The translations under genes were made by a program, and so were the position numbers. From positions 15,600,113 to 15,664,112 of the forward strand of contig NC_133223.1 in NCBI RefSeq assembly GCF_040436345.1: a DNA stretch of 64,000 nucleotides, in the 5' to 3' direction. The first letter of the stretch is position 1; each line of letters begins with the position of its first letter. The notes under the pieces are model-generated. The model did no database searches. It saw only the letters and a program-made list of their open reading frames with translations, and was not told the origin of the DNA. Origin of the DNA: Pagrus major (taxonomy: Eukaryota; Chordata; Actinopteri; Spariformes; Sparidae). Of this stretch, positions 23,431 to 36,000 are shown piece after piece.

Positions 23431-25571
23431 AATTCAGCAGATTAAGATATAGAAAACATCAGATCTTACAATATCGCATATTGTTGTAGAATACACTACC
23501 ATAGAGTGTTAAAGGTGAAGTATACTGCTACATTCATTGCCACTTCTGGCCACAAATGTTTTCAGAAACACGTTTTACTTTAGTTTCACTGTTTAGCAGT
23601 AACATGAGAAAGTTTCTTAAAAGGCTGCCGTGCATTGAGGACAGAGAGGGACACTACCATGCACATGCAGCTGACACGGCTACTGAGGAACAGATAAGCT
23701 CAGATCTCAACACACTCATAAGAAGTGTGAGGTTATTATCTGCTCAGTACGCTATCACCGGTATGCCACTATATCTTTACATAGCAAATAGCTGCAGCTA
23801 TATTAATGTTGAAATCTCAGATATTAAACCTTAAAAAATTAGCTCCCCTTGAGCAGATACATCCATGAAAGGCTAACTACACATGATCAGTAATAACTAC
23901 CCAATAATATAATCTGTAATATAACACTCAGGCATAATCAGTGCTTTTACTTTTAATGCCAAGTATTTTTTGCTCTTCATTCTTCGGGTCTTTTTCTTAA
24001 GACTTTCAATGTTTAAACACTTGGAATGAATTTATAAAACCGAGCTGTCCTTCTGGCTTTTACTACTGTCTCCGTTTTCATACACTAGATGGCGACTTTG
24101 GGCAAAAATCCCTCATAGTTAGGGGGATTCCATGTCAGTAGAAGCCAACGTATTAAATTGTAAGCATAGATTGTTAATTTATCAGCATGAACACATATTT
24201 TACACTACTTTAGATTAGAAACACAGTGCTGTTATTTATAATGCATTCAACATCCGTAGTGTTTACAGAGCTGCTCACTGTGGAGCTCTGATGGGAAAGT
24301 GGTTTTGGCAAAATGAGTTGAAAATGATGTGTACTGTGTGTCTCAGTGTGCATACTGACAGTACTGTTTTATCATTAACAACCACCTTGTCAGTTTAAAT
24401 CAATACATTACTATAGTTGTGTGGTTGTTAGTCAACTGAATCCTGTGTGGAAGTGGTGCCACTGACCATTTAGCTAGAAAGGGGAGGAATTCAAGTGTCA
24501 AAATGTAACATTTCATTTGTTGAACTTCGAGCCCTTTTTCCTCAGGACACCCTGAAAGAATAAAGACACGTCGACAGTATCTCTCAGCTCTTTGTCTGCT
24601 GAAAGAATTCCTCCTGTCAATGAGAATCACCCATGACATACTTCAAACTGCAAGCAGCTCACTCTCAATAATGCAGCACATGTCTTGGAGGCAATTCGCA
24701 GACCGGCTGAAATATTGATGCCTAAAATCTGTATTTCCATTTCAACATCACACGTAGTGGCAGATAATGTCATCATCTTTGCCCATCAGATCGTTGCTTT
24801 TGTGTACATAAAGGTTCACATAAAGAGCGTGTGCACGTGACCACAGAGGTTGTGTATAATACATGCGTTTTGTGCATCACGAGGGAATCTCCTGTGACCG
24901 ATTTCTCTTCTAATGGGTGATGACAGCCGTTTTGTATGCCTGTGTGTCACCGCCGCCTCGCAAAGACAGCAACACAATTCCGTGTGAGGGAATAGTCAGC
25001 ACCTACACATGCTCCACACTCCTTAAGCCATGTCGCAGTCTCATAATCAGTTAATTGACAGTGTCTCCCCTGGATTATCTTGCACTGTTTACACACTGAT
25101 TGTTGGTGGAATTATTAATGCAGAGAGGCGAATATGAGAAGCAGCTATGGTGGAGCCAGAGGATTCAGACATGTATCTTACATACTGGGCCTTAACTTAT
25201 ACATCAAAGACACTTGAGAGACTTTTCACTCTGGTGCCATGACAACCACATGGACAGGTACTGTCATTTATGGTTAAAAGCAGTAATAGATGTGGGGGAT
25301 GGCAGAGGCATAGAGTATAATAATCACTTCCCCCCCTGGTCACATGTGTGAATTGCTGACATCTTTCACAGCAGAACAAACACAGGGAAAAGGTAGAAAG
25401 AGAGAGAGAGAGAGCAGATATTTAAAGTTCAAAAAAGATTTTACACCAAAAATAAGTCAGAAAGCCATCATGTATAGCTTTTGATCTTTAGAGCACTGCT
25501 GTGAGTGTTTCTGTCCCTGGCAGAGATGTGTGCAGACTTCAACTGAGTACCACAGTGTGTATGATTGCACA
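23431..25571. other. Intergenic, no gene seen
   Basis: AT-rich, with a short (GA)n near 25401-25416. No supported gene or RNA. Confidence 0.5.
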
Positions 25572-26584
25572 GCAAGGGTGGACTCAGGCAGTGTGTACAA
25601 TCGGGGGCCTGTGAAAGTGCCCTCTTCGGTGCCCCTATGGTAGATAAAGCATGATAAAGTGCCCTCTAGGTGCCCTCCAGGGTGGCCTTCCAGGGGAATA
25701 ATTGTGGTGGAGTGCCCTCTAGGGTGCCCTTCTAGTGGGGAAAATGTGATAAAGTGCCCTCTAGGGTGCCCTTCTAGTAGAGAAAATATGATAAAGTGCC
25801 CTCAAGGCTGCCCTTCTAGTGGGGAAAACGTGATAAAGCACCCTCAAGGCTGCCCTTCTAGTGGGGAAAACGTGATAAAGTGCCCTCTAGGGTGCCCTTC
25901 TAGTAGAGAAAATATGATAAAGTGCCCTCAAGGCTGCCCTTCTAGTGGGGAAAACGTGATAAAGCACCCTCAAGGCTGCCCTTCTAGTGGAGAAAGTGTG
26001 ATAAAGCACCCTCAAGGGTGCCCTTCTAGTAGAGAAAATATGATAAAGTGCCCTCAAGGCTGCCCTTCTAGTGGGGAAAACGTGATAAAGCACCCTCAAG
26101 GCTGCCCTTCTAGTGGGGAAAACGTGATAAAGTGCCCTCTAGGGTGCCCTTCTAGTAGAGAAAATATGATAAAGTGCCCTCAAGGCTGCCCTTCTAGTGG
26201 GGAAAACGTGATAAAGCACCCTCAAGGGTGCCCTTCTAGTGGGGAAAACGTGATAAAGCGCCCTCAAGGCTGCCCTTCTAGTGGGGAAAACGTGATAAAG
26301 CACCCTCAAGGCTGCCCTTCTAGTGGAGAAAGCGTGATAAAGCGCCCTCAAGGGTGCCCTTCTATTGGGGAAAACGTGATAAAGCACCCTCAAGGGTGCC
26401 CTTCTAGTGGGGAAAACGTGATAAAGTGCCCTCTAAGGTGGTCCTCTAGTAGAGGAAATGCAGTGAAGTACCTCTCTTCACTATAAATTTACCAGGACTT
26501 TCTGTGCATTGGTTCTCCACCACATACAGCTGGTGCCCCCTTTTTTTTGCCCCTGCCCTTCAAACATCCTGAGTCCGGCCCTGC
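25572..26584 (+). mobile_element. Transposon-like element carrying a 42-bp minisatellite
   Basis: GCAAGGGTGGACTCAGG (25572-25588) matches the reverse complement of 26568-26584 (GCAGGGCCGGACTCAGG) at 14 of 17 positions, so the 1,013-bp unit has inverted ends. Non-repeat shoulders flank the array: gtagataaagcatgataaag on the left and cagctggtgccccc...catcctgagtcc on the right. The same shoulders flank the array at 47.6-48.0 kb. No transposase and no clear target-site duplication were found. Confidence 0.55.
25655..26470 (+). repeat. 42-bp minisatellite, about 19 units
   Basis: The unit is gtgccctctagggtgccctt + ctagtggggaaaatgtgata + aa. About 17 units are well conserved, with one degenerate unit at each end. 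Variants are ordered: a three-unit (126-bp) pattern of ctctaggg/agaaaatatg, ctcaaggc/ggggaaaacg and cac-start units recurs about four times from 25755 to 26259. Because 42 is a multiple of three and the unit lacks a stop in one frame, an uninterrupted 275-codon frame (25659-26486) results, reading CP(L/Q)GCPSSGENVIK per unit. The opposite strand is also largely open, which argues that openness follows from the unit itself rather than coding selection. Confidence 0.9.
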
Positions 26585-27579
26585 CAATAAGCAAGTTCCC
26601 ACCAAAGGTCGCAGGGCCTACCACTCACACCCACAGGAACACACCACCACCACCACAGGGAGCAGCTACATCCACTTTGAGTAGGTGTAAAATCCACGTC
26701 GAAATTTCAAACCAGCTGTTTCTCAGACATTCTGAAACCAGTATCTTTAACCATCTTCATAATCATGAAAGATAAATCACTGAATGAGCAGCCCTTGTAT
26801 ATTATATGCTGTCAAATATTCAACGGGCTCATCCAAAGGTCCTGTTTGAAGTAGCTGTTCGTCCCAGGGGAACATGGTTTTTACATTTCCTCCCCCCTTG
26901 TTTTTTCTGCTCTTGCACTTTCAGCTGCCATTTATTTTGTTGTATCTTTTCCCCTGCTGCTTTCTCTTTGCCTCCGTGACTCACCCTTCCCCCGTTCTGG
27001 GATCATTATATAGTAGAATTATATCTTTCTGCCTCTCTCCTCATCTCCAGCACTAAAGGCACATTAGTGAACTCGCTCTGCCTGCTCCTGCTCATTCATA
27101 ATTACTTGGCATCCCACAGGAGAACAAGATGCACATCGCTGATTAGCTCGCTGTTGTTACCACCTTTACTTATGCAGAAAGGCCTCATCTGATTGAGTGT
27201 GCATAGTCTTATTAACAATTAAAAAACAATTTGCTTGGAATAATATTACAAAAGATCTCTTTGCCCTGCAGCAAGGTAGATGAAGGATTCCTGAGCTCTG
27301 ATTTACAGAGGCGCAGGTCACAAGGAACCTATTTGCCCTTGCTGCTTCTCCGCCCCCTGTTTGCTGTACTACTGTGTAAAAGCGCCTGAAGAAATAATGG
27401 TTTCACTGTGGTGGTTGTATTATGAACTTTTCTTTTCTTACTGATGGTAATTACACATTTCCCTGTATAGATCTCTTTTTATAGCCACAACTCAGCATAG
27501 TTGGTCTGTGATGGAATCAAGGAAATGAAATTCAGTACTCTACAATATATCAGAGAGAGGTTTTCCACATGCTGACACC
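26585..27579. other. Intergenic, no gene seen
   Basis: Pyrimidine-rich stretch (26874-27056) and otherwise ordinary sequence. No gene. Confidence 0.5.
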
Positions 27580-27880
27580 GTGTCAGGTCATTTGGTAGGT
27601 CCACCACTTTGGTCCAGACTAAAATATCTCAACAACTATTGGATTGCAATTAATGTGCTGTGCAGACATTATGTTCGCCAGACCATTAATGTTATTCTAA
27701 TGATGTAGATCCTTTGACTTTTCCTCTTGCGCAATTGACATTTGTGGTTTTAAGTGAAATGTGTCAACAGCTATTAGAAGGATTGCTTTTAGATTTGCTG
27801 CAGACATGCATGTATGTCCCTCTAATCCTGGACTGTAACAACTTTGGTGACCCCTTAAGTTTTCATCTAGCACATAGTTT
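27580..27880. repeat. Dispersed fish repeat
   Basis: ccaccactttggtccagact, followed by aaaatatctcaacaactatt, and later accccttaagttttcatcta, are characteristic of a very common teleost interspersed repeat. Ends were not resolved. Confidence 0.5.
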
Positions 27881-29220
27881 CTAAAAGTTTATAGTTTGTT
27901 TCCTTGAAAAGGCTGGAATCGAATCAAAGCCGCTGCTGGGAATCTGCCTCGAGGCCAGGTGAGCTATCAGGGTACCCTGTAAATCTAAGTTTTATTTTGT
28001 AGTGCAACTGCTGTGAACTATAATACAAGACAACTTATAGGTATGCTGTTAGTGTACTAGTTTTATACTTCTAGCCCACTTTTGTGTTTATTCAAGTACA
28101 GTAAAAAGTGTTATGACCACACTGGCACTGGGAACACAGGGAGAGGGAAAAAACAGGGAAACACCAGGAATATCAAGGACACAGCAATGGCTGTAATGTA
28201 AAGTATACCCTCAGTAAACTACTAGTTTTATACTGCAAGTATACTTTAAAGAACTAGGTAACGATTTAGGTATCAGTTCTTATAAGTTTCTTTGTTTGTT
28301 CTTTGTTCTTTGTTCTTTGTTTGTTTTATAAATCAAAATTTTCAAACAAATATTGTGTTGGATGCCAAAATATAAGAACATAACAATCACAACTCAAATC
28401 AACATCCCAGTTCAAGACAAAAACCAGCAATGTATGAATACAGTCTTTAGGTTGAGAAACTTTAGTAGCCTATATCTCAATCAAAGTACAAGCGCAAGGT
28501 AGATACACTTCGACTTCTCTGTATAATTGTCAGTATAAACCAAGTATAACTGTATTAAGTAACTCTCTAAAGCATACTCTTATTTTTAGTTTAATTTAAT
28601 AATCAGTTTTCATATTGCTGACACAATTACACGCTCATTTGCATAAAACATAGTCATTGTGACGGTCGCCCTTTAGGCCATTTACAGTAAAAGGTAGAGA
28701 GAGAAATCCTTAGACAAACAATTTCACTAGCCTACTGGAAAGTAAATGCAAATCCACTAAAGGAGGGAGAAAATGAAACTAAACTATTAACATACTTGAT
28801 TCAGAGAGAATCAGAAAGTGAGAGAGAAGTTCAAACTATCAACATAGCCTTTTTACAAGCTCGGTTACTGAGAAAGTTTCCGAGTGAGATCATCACATAT
28901 CCACAAAAGTCACAAACTGAACTCCCACTCCTGCAGTGAGTGGTGTCCTCCTGCCTGCCCCGCACGCCTCACCAACTGACAGCTCGCACATGGTGAAGGA
29001 GAGGAGAGCGACCCCGGCGCTGCTGGCAGAGGAGCCGTAGACTGCTCTCTCTCTGCTTACTCTGAGCAGCATGCATGGGAATGAATTACAATATAATTTG
29101 AATATATCTCTCAGCTTTTCCCTGGTGGTCACAATAAGTCGCAAAAATGTGTCACTTGTCACTTTTAAGAAATAAAGTAGCAACAGGGTCTAAAATGTAG
29201 CTTAATCTGGCAACAGTGTC
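27881..29220. other. Intergenic, possible repeat at 28890-29200
   Basis: Includes a (tttgttc)n cluster at 28290-28325. The GC-rich stretch 28930-29070 with an overlapping 96-codon minus frame looks like repeat DNA rather than an exon. Confidence 0.4.
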
Positions 29221-29320
29221 ACCACATTGGCAACACTATTGTCAACCCTGCAGTTGCTAATGTTACCTTCATCTCACCGAAGTTGTATTGTTTTTTATTA
29301 TTTTGATAATCAACTCTTTG

Positions 29321-29480
29321 TAGGTAAACGTTAAGCTAGTCACTTAGTGTATCACCAATATTAGCCTGATTTCCAGAGCTTTTTTTAAATTTTGCTAACC
29401 AACTCAGTGTCTCAGATAACCGTTAGCGATGTTAGCTAGTCACTTATAGCACCAGCGTTAACCTGATTTCCAGAGCTTTG
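29321..29480. repeat. Two-copy tandem duplication of about 105 bp
   Basis: gttaagctagtcacttagtg...cctgatttccagagctttt recurs as gttagctagtcacttatagc...cctgatttccagagctttg roughly 105 bp later. The copies have diverged. Confidence 0.55.
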
Positions 29481-31590
29481 CTATTGTTAGGTCACTCGCT
29501 CTTTACACTCAGTGCTTAGAAGAGCTAACAAAACTAAGTGACGTAAACGGTTTTGACATTGTGCCGTCCATTAGCGTGCTAAAACAATCAGCTAATCTGG
29601 TGAACTCAGTAGGATAAACATAGCTGCTAAACATTAGCATGTTAGCATTTATTTTAACACACTGCTCCAACCTCACAGAGCTGCAAACATGGCTGTCAAC
29701 TCTAAGGCTTGTTTAAAAAAATGCCTCAGGACTAGTATATCTCCTCCATCCACTCCTGTTCACTCTTTCATATTAGTGAAAATTCCTGCATGCGACCAAT
29801 CTTGAGATTAGCTTTAGTGGGAAAGGTCAAGAGAAATAGGCCTACTAAATTCTAAAATAGGCTTACTCACAAGGTCATCCCACCTATCAGGTATTTAAAT
29901 GCTAATTTAAATTCCGAATAAAACAAATAAAACAACGAATGCCTGGAACAGTTAATTAGCTCTACAGCTGATTCTCCAGGCTTTCACGGGGCCTCAGAGA
30001 ATACAGAGACTAAATGCAGCGGCCCCAGGGGAACGTTGCCTAGTAGCAACCTTAGCATCAGTTTACTCCATCTCAGGCAGAGCCAGTGGAAGTACACACA
30101 CAATTTTAGTGCTTATCAATTATGGATGAGATGAGAATATTCCAGTGTGCATGTCGGTTTGTGTGTTTGTAAATTTGTGCATGTTTTTAATCCATAATGA
30201 ATGATGTGGGACCCTCAGTGTTTTTGTTGGTTGGCTGTCGGTAGGTGTCTTGTGTTTTTTGTGCGACATGTGGGTCATGTGATTGGCCCGTGATGATCGT
30301 AAGCAAGGTCTTCACATTTTCCCGATCGACAGTATTGATTCATTTTTCAAGCAGAATTTACACTGCTGTAGAGACTACCGACTGCTGCTGATACATCAAT
30401 AGCAAATTGTGGTGCTATTTTCAGCAGTACAGGTAGTCGGCTTGTTCTCCTACAACTGTTCTCAGGCACATTTCCACTGTACTTAAACAAACGGGAGGCA
30501 AACCTCCACACGACATCACGAGTTCTTGTATTACCAAGATTTCTTACTGTTCTGACTCACACTTACATCACAGTGAGTCACGTCGCGTGAAACAGTGTGG
30601 TATACAAAGGTGACTGCAACAAGCTGTGCACATGCTTCAGAAGACCAGTCACACTCTGCAAGCTGTTGATACTGTAGCTCCTTATGTCTTCACTTCTTGG
30701 AATAGACCAACACATCCGTCCTGCATATAGATAGTGGATGCTGAGCTTTCTCTTCGGTTATTCACACCTGTATGATGTTCATCTGCACCAATCTTCATGG
30801 ATTTCTCCCTCTGTCCTTGGCTATGATGAATCCAATGACATGCATGAGAAGAAATGTCCCGTCTTTGCATTCTCTTCAGCGCTTCCTCCTTCACCGGCAA
30901 TAAATCATAATCTATTTGCCTGAATGCTGCCCCACCGCTCTGGATCGTTAAGTACTGTCTGTCCATGTGTGCCCTCTGGTGTCTGCATTCTCGGCGAGGA
31001 CTATGGATTTGTGAACATTGCTTACTTACTTACTTTTATGCAAAACAGATCTTTCCTCATAGGGTGTATGTGTACTTGGGAAAATGGAGATGGAGAACAA
31101 AAAATCAGGGGGAAAGTGGGACAGGAAGATAGTGCTCAAAGGGGGAGGATTCAGTGTTGTTGCATCCTGTGAAGTTGCGACCGAGCTGGCTGACAATAAC
31201 ATCAGCAATATCAGTGTGCCTGCTATCAGCGCCGGGAGCATCAATAGATCTTTGAATGTGGGGGCTCTTACAGTCAAGACTGATTGTTTTGTCAAGAGGC
31301 GACCAAAAGCTCTTGCCGGGGGAACATGCATGCATCACAGCACCCTGAAAACGATCCAGCGACTCCACAAGCAAACACCAAACTATGATTTTCGTTGCAG
31401 TGAATGCTGTTTTCCCTTTATGTCACCGTGATTTATGGAATGGGTGGCAGCATTTGTTCTTGGCTTCATTGGGTATGTGTGCATTAATATGAATTCATGG
31501 GAGAAGGAGCTGGAGAGAAGTTTACGAATGGCATGGACCGGTGGAGGACGGCAGTTTACTGCTTAGGAGTTATGTTTGTGTGTGTGTGAT
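29481..31590. other. Intergenic, no gene seen
   Basis: Overlapping open frames on both strands at 31026-31431 have no motif and no splice context. None is supported. Confidence 0.45.
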
Positions 31591-31593
31591 AGA

Positions 31594-31598
<5 letters not shown>

Positions 31599-31662
<64 letters not shown>
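31599..31662. repeat. (AG)n microsatellite
   Basis: About 32 AG dinucleotides, preceded by a short (GT)n run. A polypurine tract that can form triplex/H-DNA. Confidence 0.95.
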
Positions 31663-31663
<1 letters not shown>

Positions 31664-32019
31664 AAGTCCATCTGCATTGGATGACTTATGAATGGTGAGA
31701 TGTGATTTGCTGAGGCTGTCAAAAAAGTGCCTGGTTAACTTGCAGGAGTCCCTCTGAGCATCATTTATCCTCTGACATGCTGACCTGCTCTTTCTCTCTC
31801 CCTAACTCAGACACACACACACACACACACACCCAACTGAACATGCAGAGTAAATAAACCCTCACACTGTCGAGGGGCTCAGAGGTCGAAAACCCACGGC
31901 GACTCAATAAGACCCCGCTGCCCGCAGGGCGTTAACCTTGAGTTATGGTTAAAGCAGAACTAGATGGTCGGTAAGGGCGCTGGTATCGATATGTTGTTTT
32001 AATTACCAATGCTGCCCTC

Positions 32020-33000
32020 CGGAATTATTGGCACCTTGAGTGAAGATGAGCAAAACAGGCCGTGAAAACATCTCTTTTGGGTTTATCCTCTTGGTTTTTC
32101 ACTCAAAATATTCACAAAAATGTTATTGGAGTGAAATTAATGAAAGAAAAAACAAATAAAAAATCAAGTATTTCTCTCTCAAAACATTTGTGCCACAATT
32201 ATTGGAAAACCATTTCATTAAAATCTACTGATGAATATTTCTATCATCATCTTCATATTTTACATTTTCCGGTTCATTTGTCTGATCAGGAACTCTTCAT
32301 CGATCAACCATGACTTCCTGTTTCACTGGGGTATAAATATGGGATGACACAGGCCCAATTCCCTTAGACATCCTGTATTTCACTACCTATATACTATTTA
32401 GTATGCCAATTTTAGTATGTCCCAATGTGAAGTATGTGAAATGCAGTATGCCAAAAATACCAGGATGTCCTACTACATCTGGTCGCACTTTGCAGTATGC
32501 AAGCCTGCATGCTTTTCTGGCTATTCTGACCCACAATGAGCCATGGTTGAAGCAGACCTCAAAACCTACACAAAAATACTTCCACAGACCACAGAATAAA
32601 GATATGGCCATCACAGTCCCCTGACATAAGCGCCATAGACAATCTGTAGGATAAGCTAATGAGGAGTCCACAGGCGCTGACCTCGGGATCTGAAGATTCT
32701 TTGTAGAGGAAAGGTCTCAGATCCTGTGCCATGTACCTCATCACGCATTAAAGGAGAAGACTCAAAGGTGTTATTATGGCAAAGGAAGGCTGCAGGAAAT
32801 ATTCAGTTAGGGGTGTGAATAATTATGGCACACATATGATAGGAATGTTTCTTTCAGTTATGGTCCTTCACTTAAAAGGTTTGATTCTCGTGAATATTTT
32901 AAATGCACGATCTCGAGGGTAAACAATCAAGACATTTTATTGGCATCTGGTTTTTGCTCAATTTTGCTCAAGGGTGCGAATAATTACTGCAAACCGCATG
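32020..33000. repeat. Degenerate DNA-transposon sequence (probable)
   Basis: Paired motifs face each other: ggaattattggcaccttgag (32020) and cacaattattgg (32194) against gtgaataattatggcac (32814) and gcgaataattactgc (32976). These resemble degenerate Tc1-like or hAT-like elements of fish. The piece 32340-32520, with repeated tagtatgcc/gcagtatgcc, is a second repeat type. Class assignment is weak. Confidence 0.35.
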
Positions 33001-33037
33001 TGGTTGAAAGGAAAACAGGAAGATGCACTGAATGTAT

Positions 33038-36000
33038 TTTATTGCAATAAACTGACAATAGCAAAGTGCCTTTTTAAATGGTCACGATGGCAACTATTTG
33101 ATAGAGTAACAAAAGAAAAAAACAAACAAAAAAACATGGTCATATAAAAATACATCACTGAAAATAAAGCATCACTGGCTGAACTGAAAACATCACCACA
33201 AACTATTTTACACCTAAATTCTGGAGCCAGCACACAGCCAACACATGCAGCCCTCAAACAAAAAAAAAACGCAGCTACAACACTGTGAGAACGTCTGGAG
33301 GAATCTTGGGAGGCAGCTATGGATGGTATTCATTTATCACTACAGAACACACCATTCGGAGTCCCACTGTACTGCTCCGATGGCGGCAGCGGCGCCGTGA
33401 CGTCGCACGCCGCGACCTCGCCCCGCACACTTCCTGGCTCAAGTCTAGAAAAGATTAAATTAATTTTTTTGTGAATGAAGTCTCGGGTAGTGTGATTTAC
33501 ACACTGAAGCTGGAGCAGCTGTTCAGTGGCACCATTTACACAACCTGCTTCTCTGGGAATGTTCAAGATTTATAAAAGGCAATCATTCAACCAACAAACA
33601 AGCTCCGGTAGTTTTGCTCATGAAAAACTGAAATCAGCTCCCTATTAGCGTTTACTGCCAATGCAAATGCAAGTCAATAAGATATGCAGCCATTACTGTC
33701 AAAGCGCATAAGACATTTCCAGCGGCTCCATCAATTATTCCTGGTGATCATACAGAAGGGCTTTTTCTTGCAGTCTTTGATATATATACACCTCAGACTT
33801 GCAGTAGCAGGCCACAGTTAATATCAAAAGGAGGATAGCGACTGTTTATAATGATAAAAAAAAGGTAGTCTGCACACTAAATATTAACGAGACAACATGT
33901 TGACCACAGGTGTGTTAGGCAAACACCCATGTGTGAGGAAAAGCGGTCATATGTACAGAGAATATGACAACTCCCCCAACAGTGAGACTATTTACAGATG
34001 CATATTTCCTCCATTTTTCCTTGAGATCACAAGTTACTTATGTTATTTTCACAAAATAACAAATGTTTCCCCCGAGATAACAAGATCATTTTCTTGAGAT
34101 TTTGAGAAAACAAGCTTTGTTATCTCGAGATAAAGACATTATTTTCTTAAGATCTCGAGAAAATTAGCTTTGTAATCCTGTGATAACGAGATAAACTAAT
34201 CCATTATCACAAGAAAACAAAAGGTTGTTCCCTCTTATCGCTTATAGCCTAATGTTTATAGATCAGCAACGCCATGCTGGCATTCATACATGGGATCAAG
34301 TGTAGCAACTAAGAGTTGAGCTGAAAATGTCAGATCAAGGAGTATCCATTATTAACAGTAATAAAAAGTTCATGTGGTTTGCTTAAAAACTCCCAAAACC
34401 AACCCCACAGAGCAGCGTGTATGAAACGGTCCATTCTTATGAACTTAATAAAGTCGTTTTGTCAGGAAAACACGTTATTCCGTGGTATTAACATAAATAA
34501 CTCGTTATCAGGGGAAATTGGAGGGAATAATCAGTTTGACCTATGACCGTTTAAGGCTTCCGTACATGTGAGTTCATGACTCGTATACAGTTGATTCTTC
34601 TTTTTGGAGTTTTATAAGTCATGTTCTTACTCGGAGTTGTTTTTCTCTCACGCGGGAGTTTGCCTGACAAAGACTTTGATGTCCAAAACATCACCTCATT
34701 AACCAATGGAGAGCTTGCAATATTCAGTCTGTGGACCACTCATCTTTTTCCATTGCGAGCTGCTTTTGTCCAACACCTTGAACCCAACTGAGGTTTGGTG
34801 CACACACTATCCCAGTTCTCTGCTAAAGGTTATTTATCCACATCAATATCACTTTTGTGGAACACTTGTAAACACAAGGGTTATAATGAGCAGTTGGGCA
34901 GCTAATCAATGGGCCTCTTTTACTAGTAGCTGAATGTGTAACTCCCTCGACTGAAAATCACCACCTGGAATAGTGCGGTCTGCTTGAAATGGACCGTTTA
35001 CCTTGAAGAACAGCAAAGGAGGCTGGAATCTCAGAACTCGGAGGCTTGTGTCAGTATCAGCTACGTACTTTTGGCTTCTTTTTTTGACATAAATCTGTTT
35101 AATGAAGTGCTGCATAAAAGCAAAGCATTAAAAAGACAAATATGAGCAATAATATCAAACACAATCTCCACAACACCCATTCTTGAAATAGATTACTTCA
35201 CAGGTTCAAAGGGCATCTGGAATTGGCAGTCAGATATTGTAAATGACGAAGGGGATCGGGGCTTTGTGTTGACTCTCAGTTCAGGATGTCGGGGTGTAGG
35301 TGGGAGGGGTTTGGGCACTGCTCTGTCACACAAACACAATGCTCAAAGAGTTCAAAGTTTACAAAACATCAAAATTCCTCCTTCAGTATTGTCATGCAAT
35401 ATACATGTTGACACGATTGAGACAACGATGTCAAGTTTTTCAAGAGTTTTCATGACCAGTCTGGCAGTGAAAGGGTTAGGACCAGGTCGTGTGGAGGATT
35501 TCACACCTCTCTCCTGGCAGTTGCATTCCAGGGAAGGTGACACAGATTTCTCAACCCTTCTGCCTTGCGTCAGGGGAGCCGAGGATGACGGCCTTCAGCT
35601 GGAATCCATGATTAGAAGACAGTTCAGCGTCAGTTGTCTTTGATCAAACATCCTACCTAGGTGTTACATCACATTTCACTAAATAAACGCGACTCAAGCG
35701 AAAAGCATTAAGTGAATTCATTTGTGTGACTCGTCTGTTCAACTATTGTACATGTAAAGCCACAGGTAATTTTCATTATAGGTATAGATATACAGTGTTT
35801 TGACACTGACCAAACTTGACAATCTGGTATGAAATGCTACAGACTGCAATGCGCAGGACAAATCTAGCATTTCTACATCTACCACATTGCCAACACACAG
35901 GCTATTGACATAATCTGCTTGGTGCAGTTGCCTGGCAACACAAGCAGCACAGTTCTTAGAGAATTTCAAAGCAAAAAGGAAAAAAAAAAATCTTACAAAG

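Noticed and set aside
25659..26486. 275-codon Cys-rich repeat protein gene
   Set aside because: The frame is a by-product of a 42-bp tandem unit without a stop. The opposite strand is also open over long stretches, the start lies inside degenerate repeat, and there is no promoter or splice structure. Listed as a minisatellite with a test proposed.
31026..31431. Overlapping 101-, 115- and 89-codon frames
   Set aside because: Both strands open in several frames, no conserved motif, no splice support.
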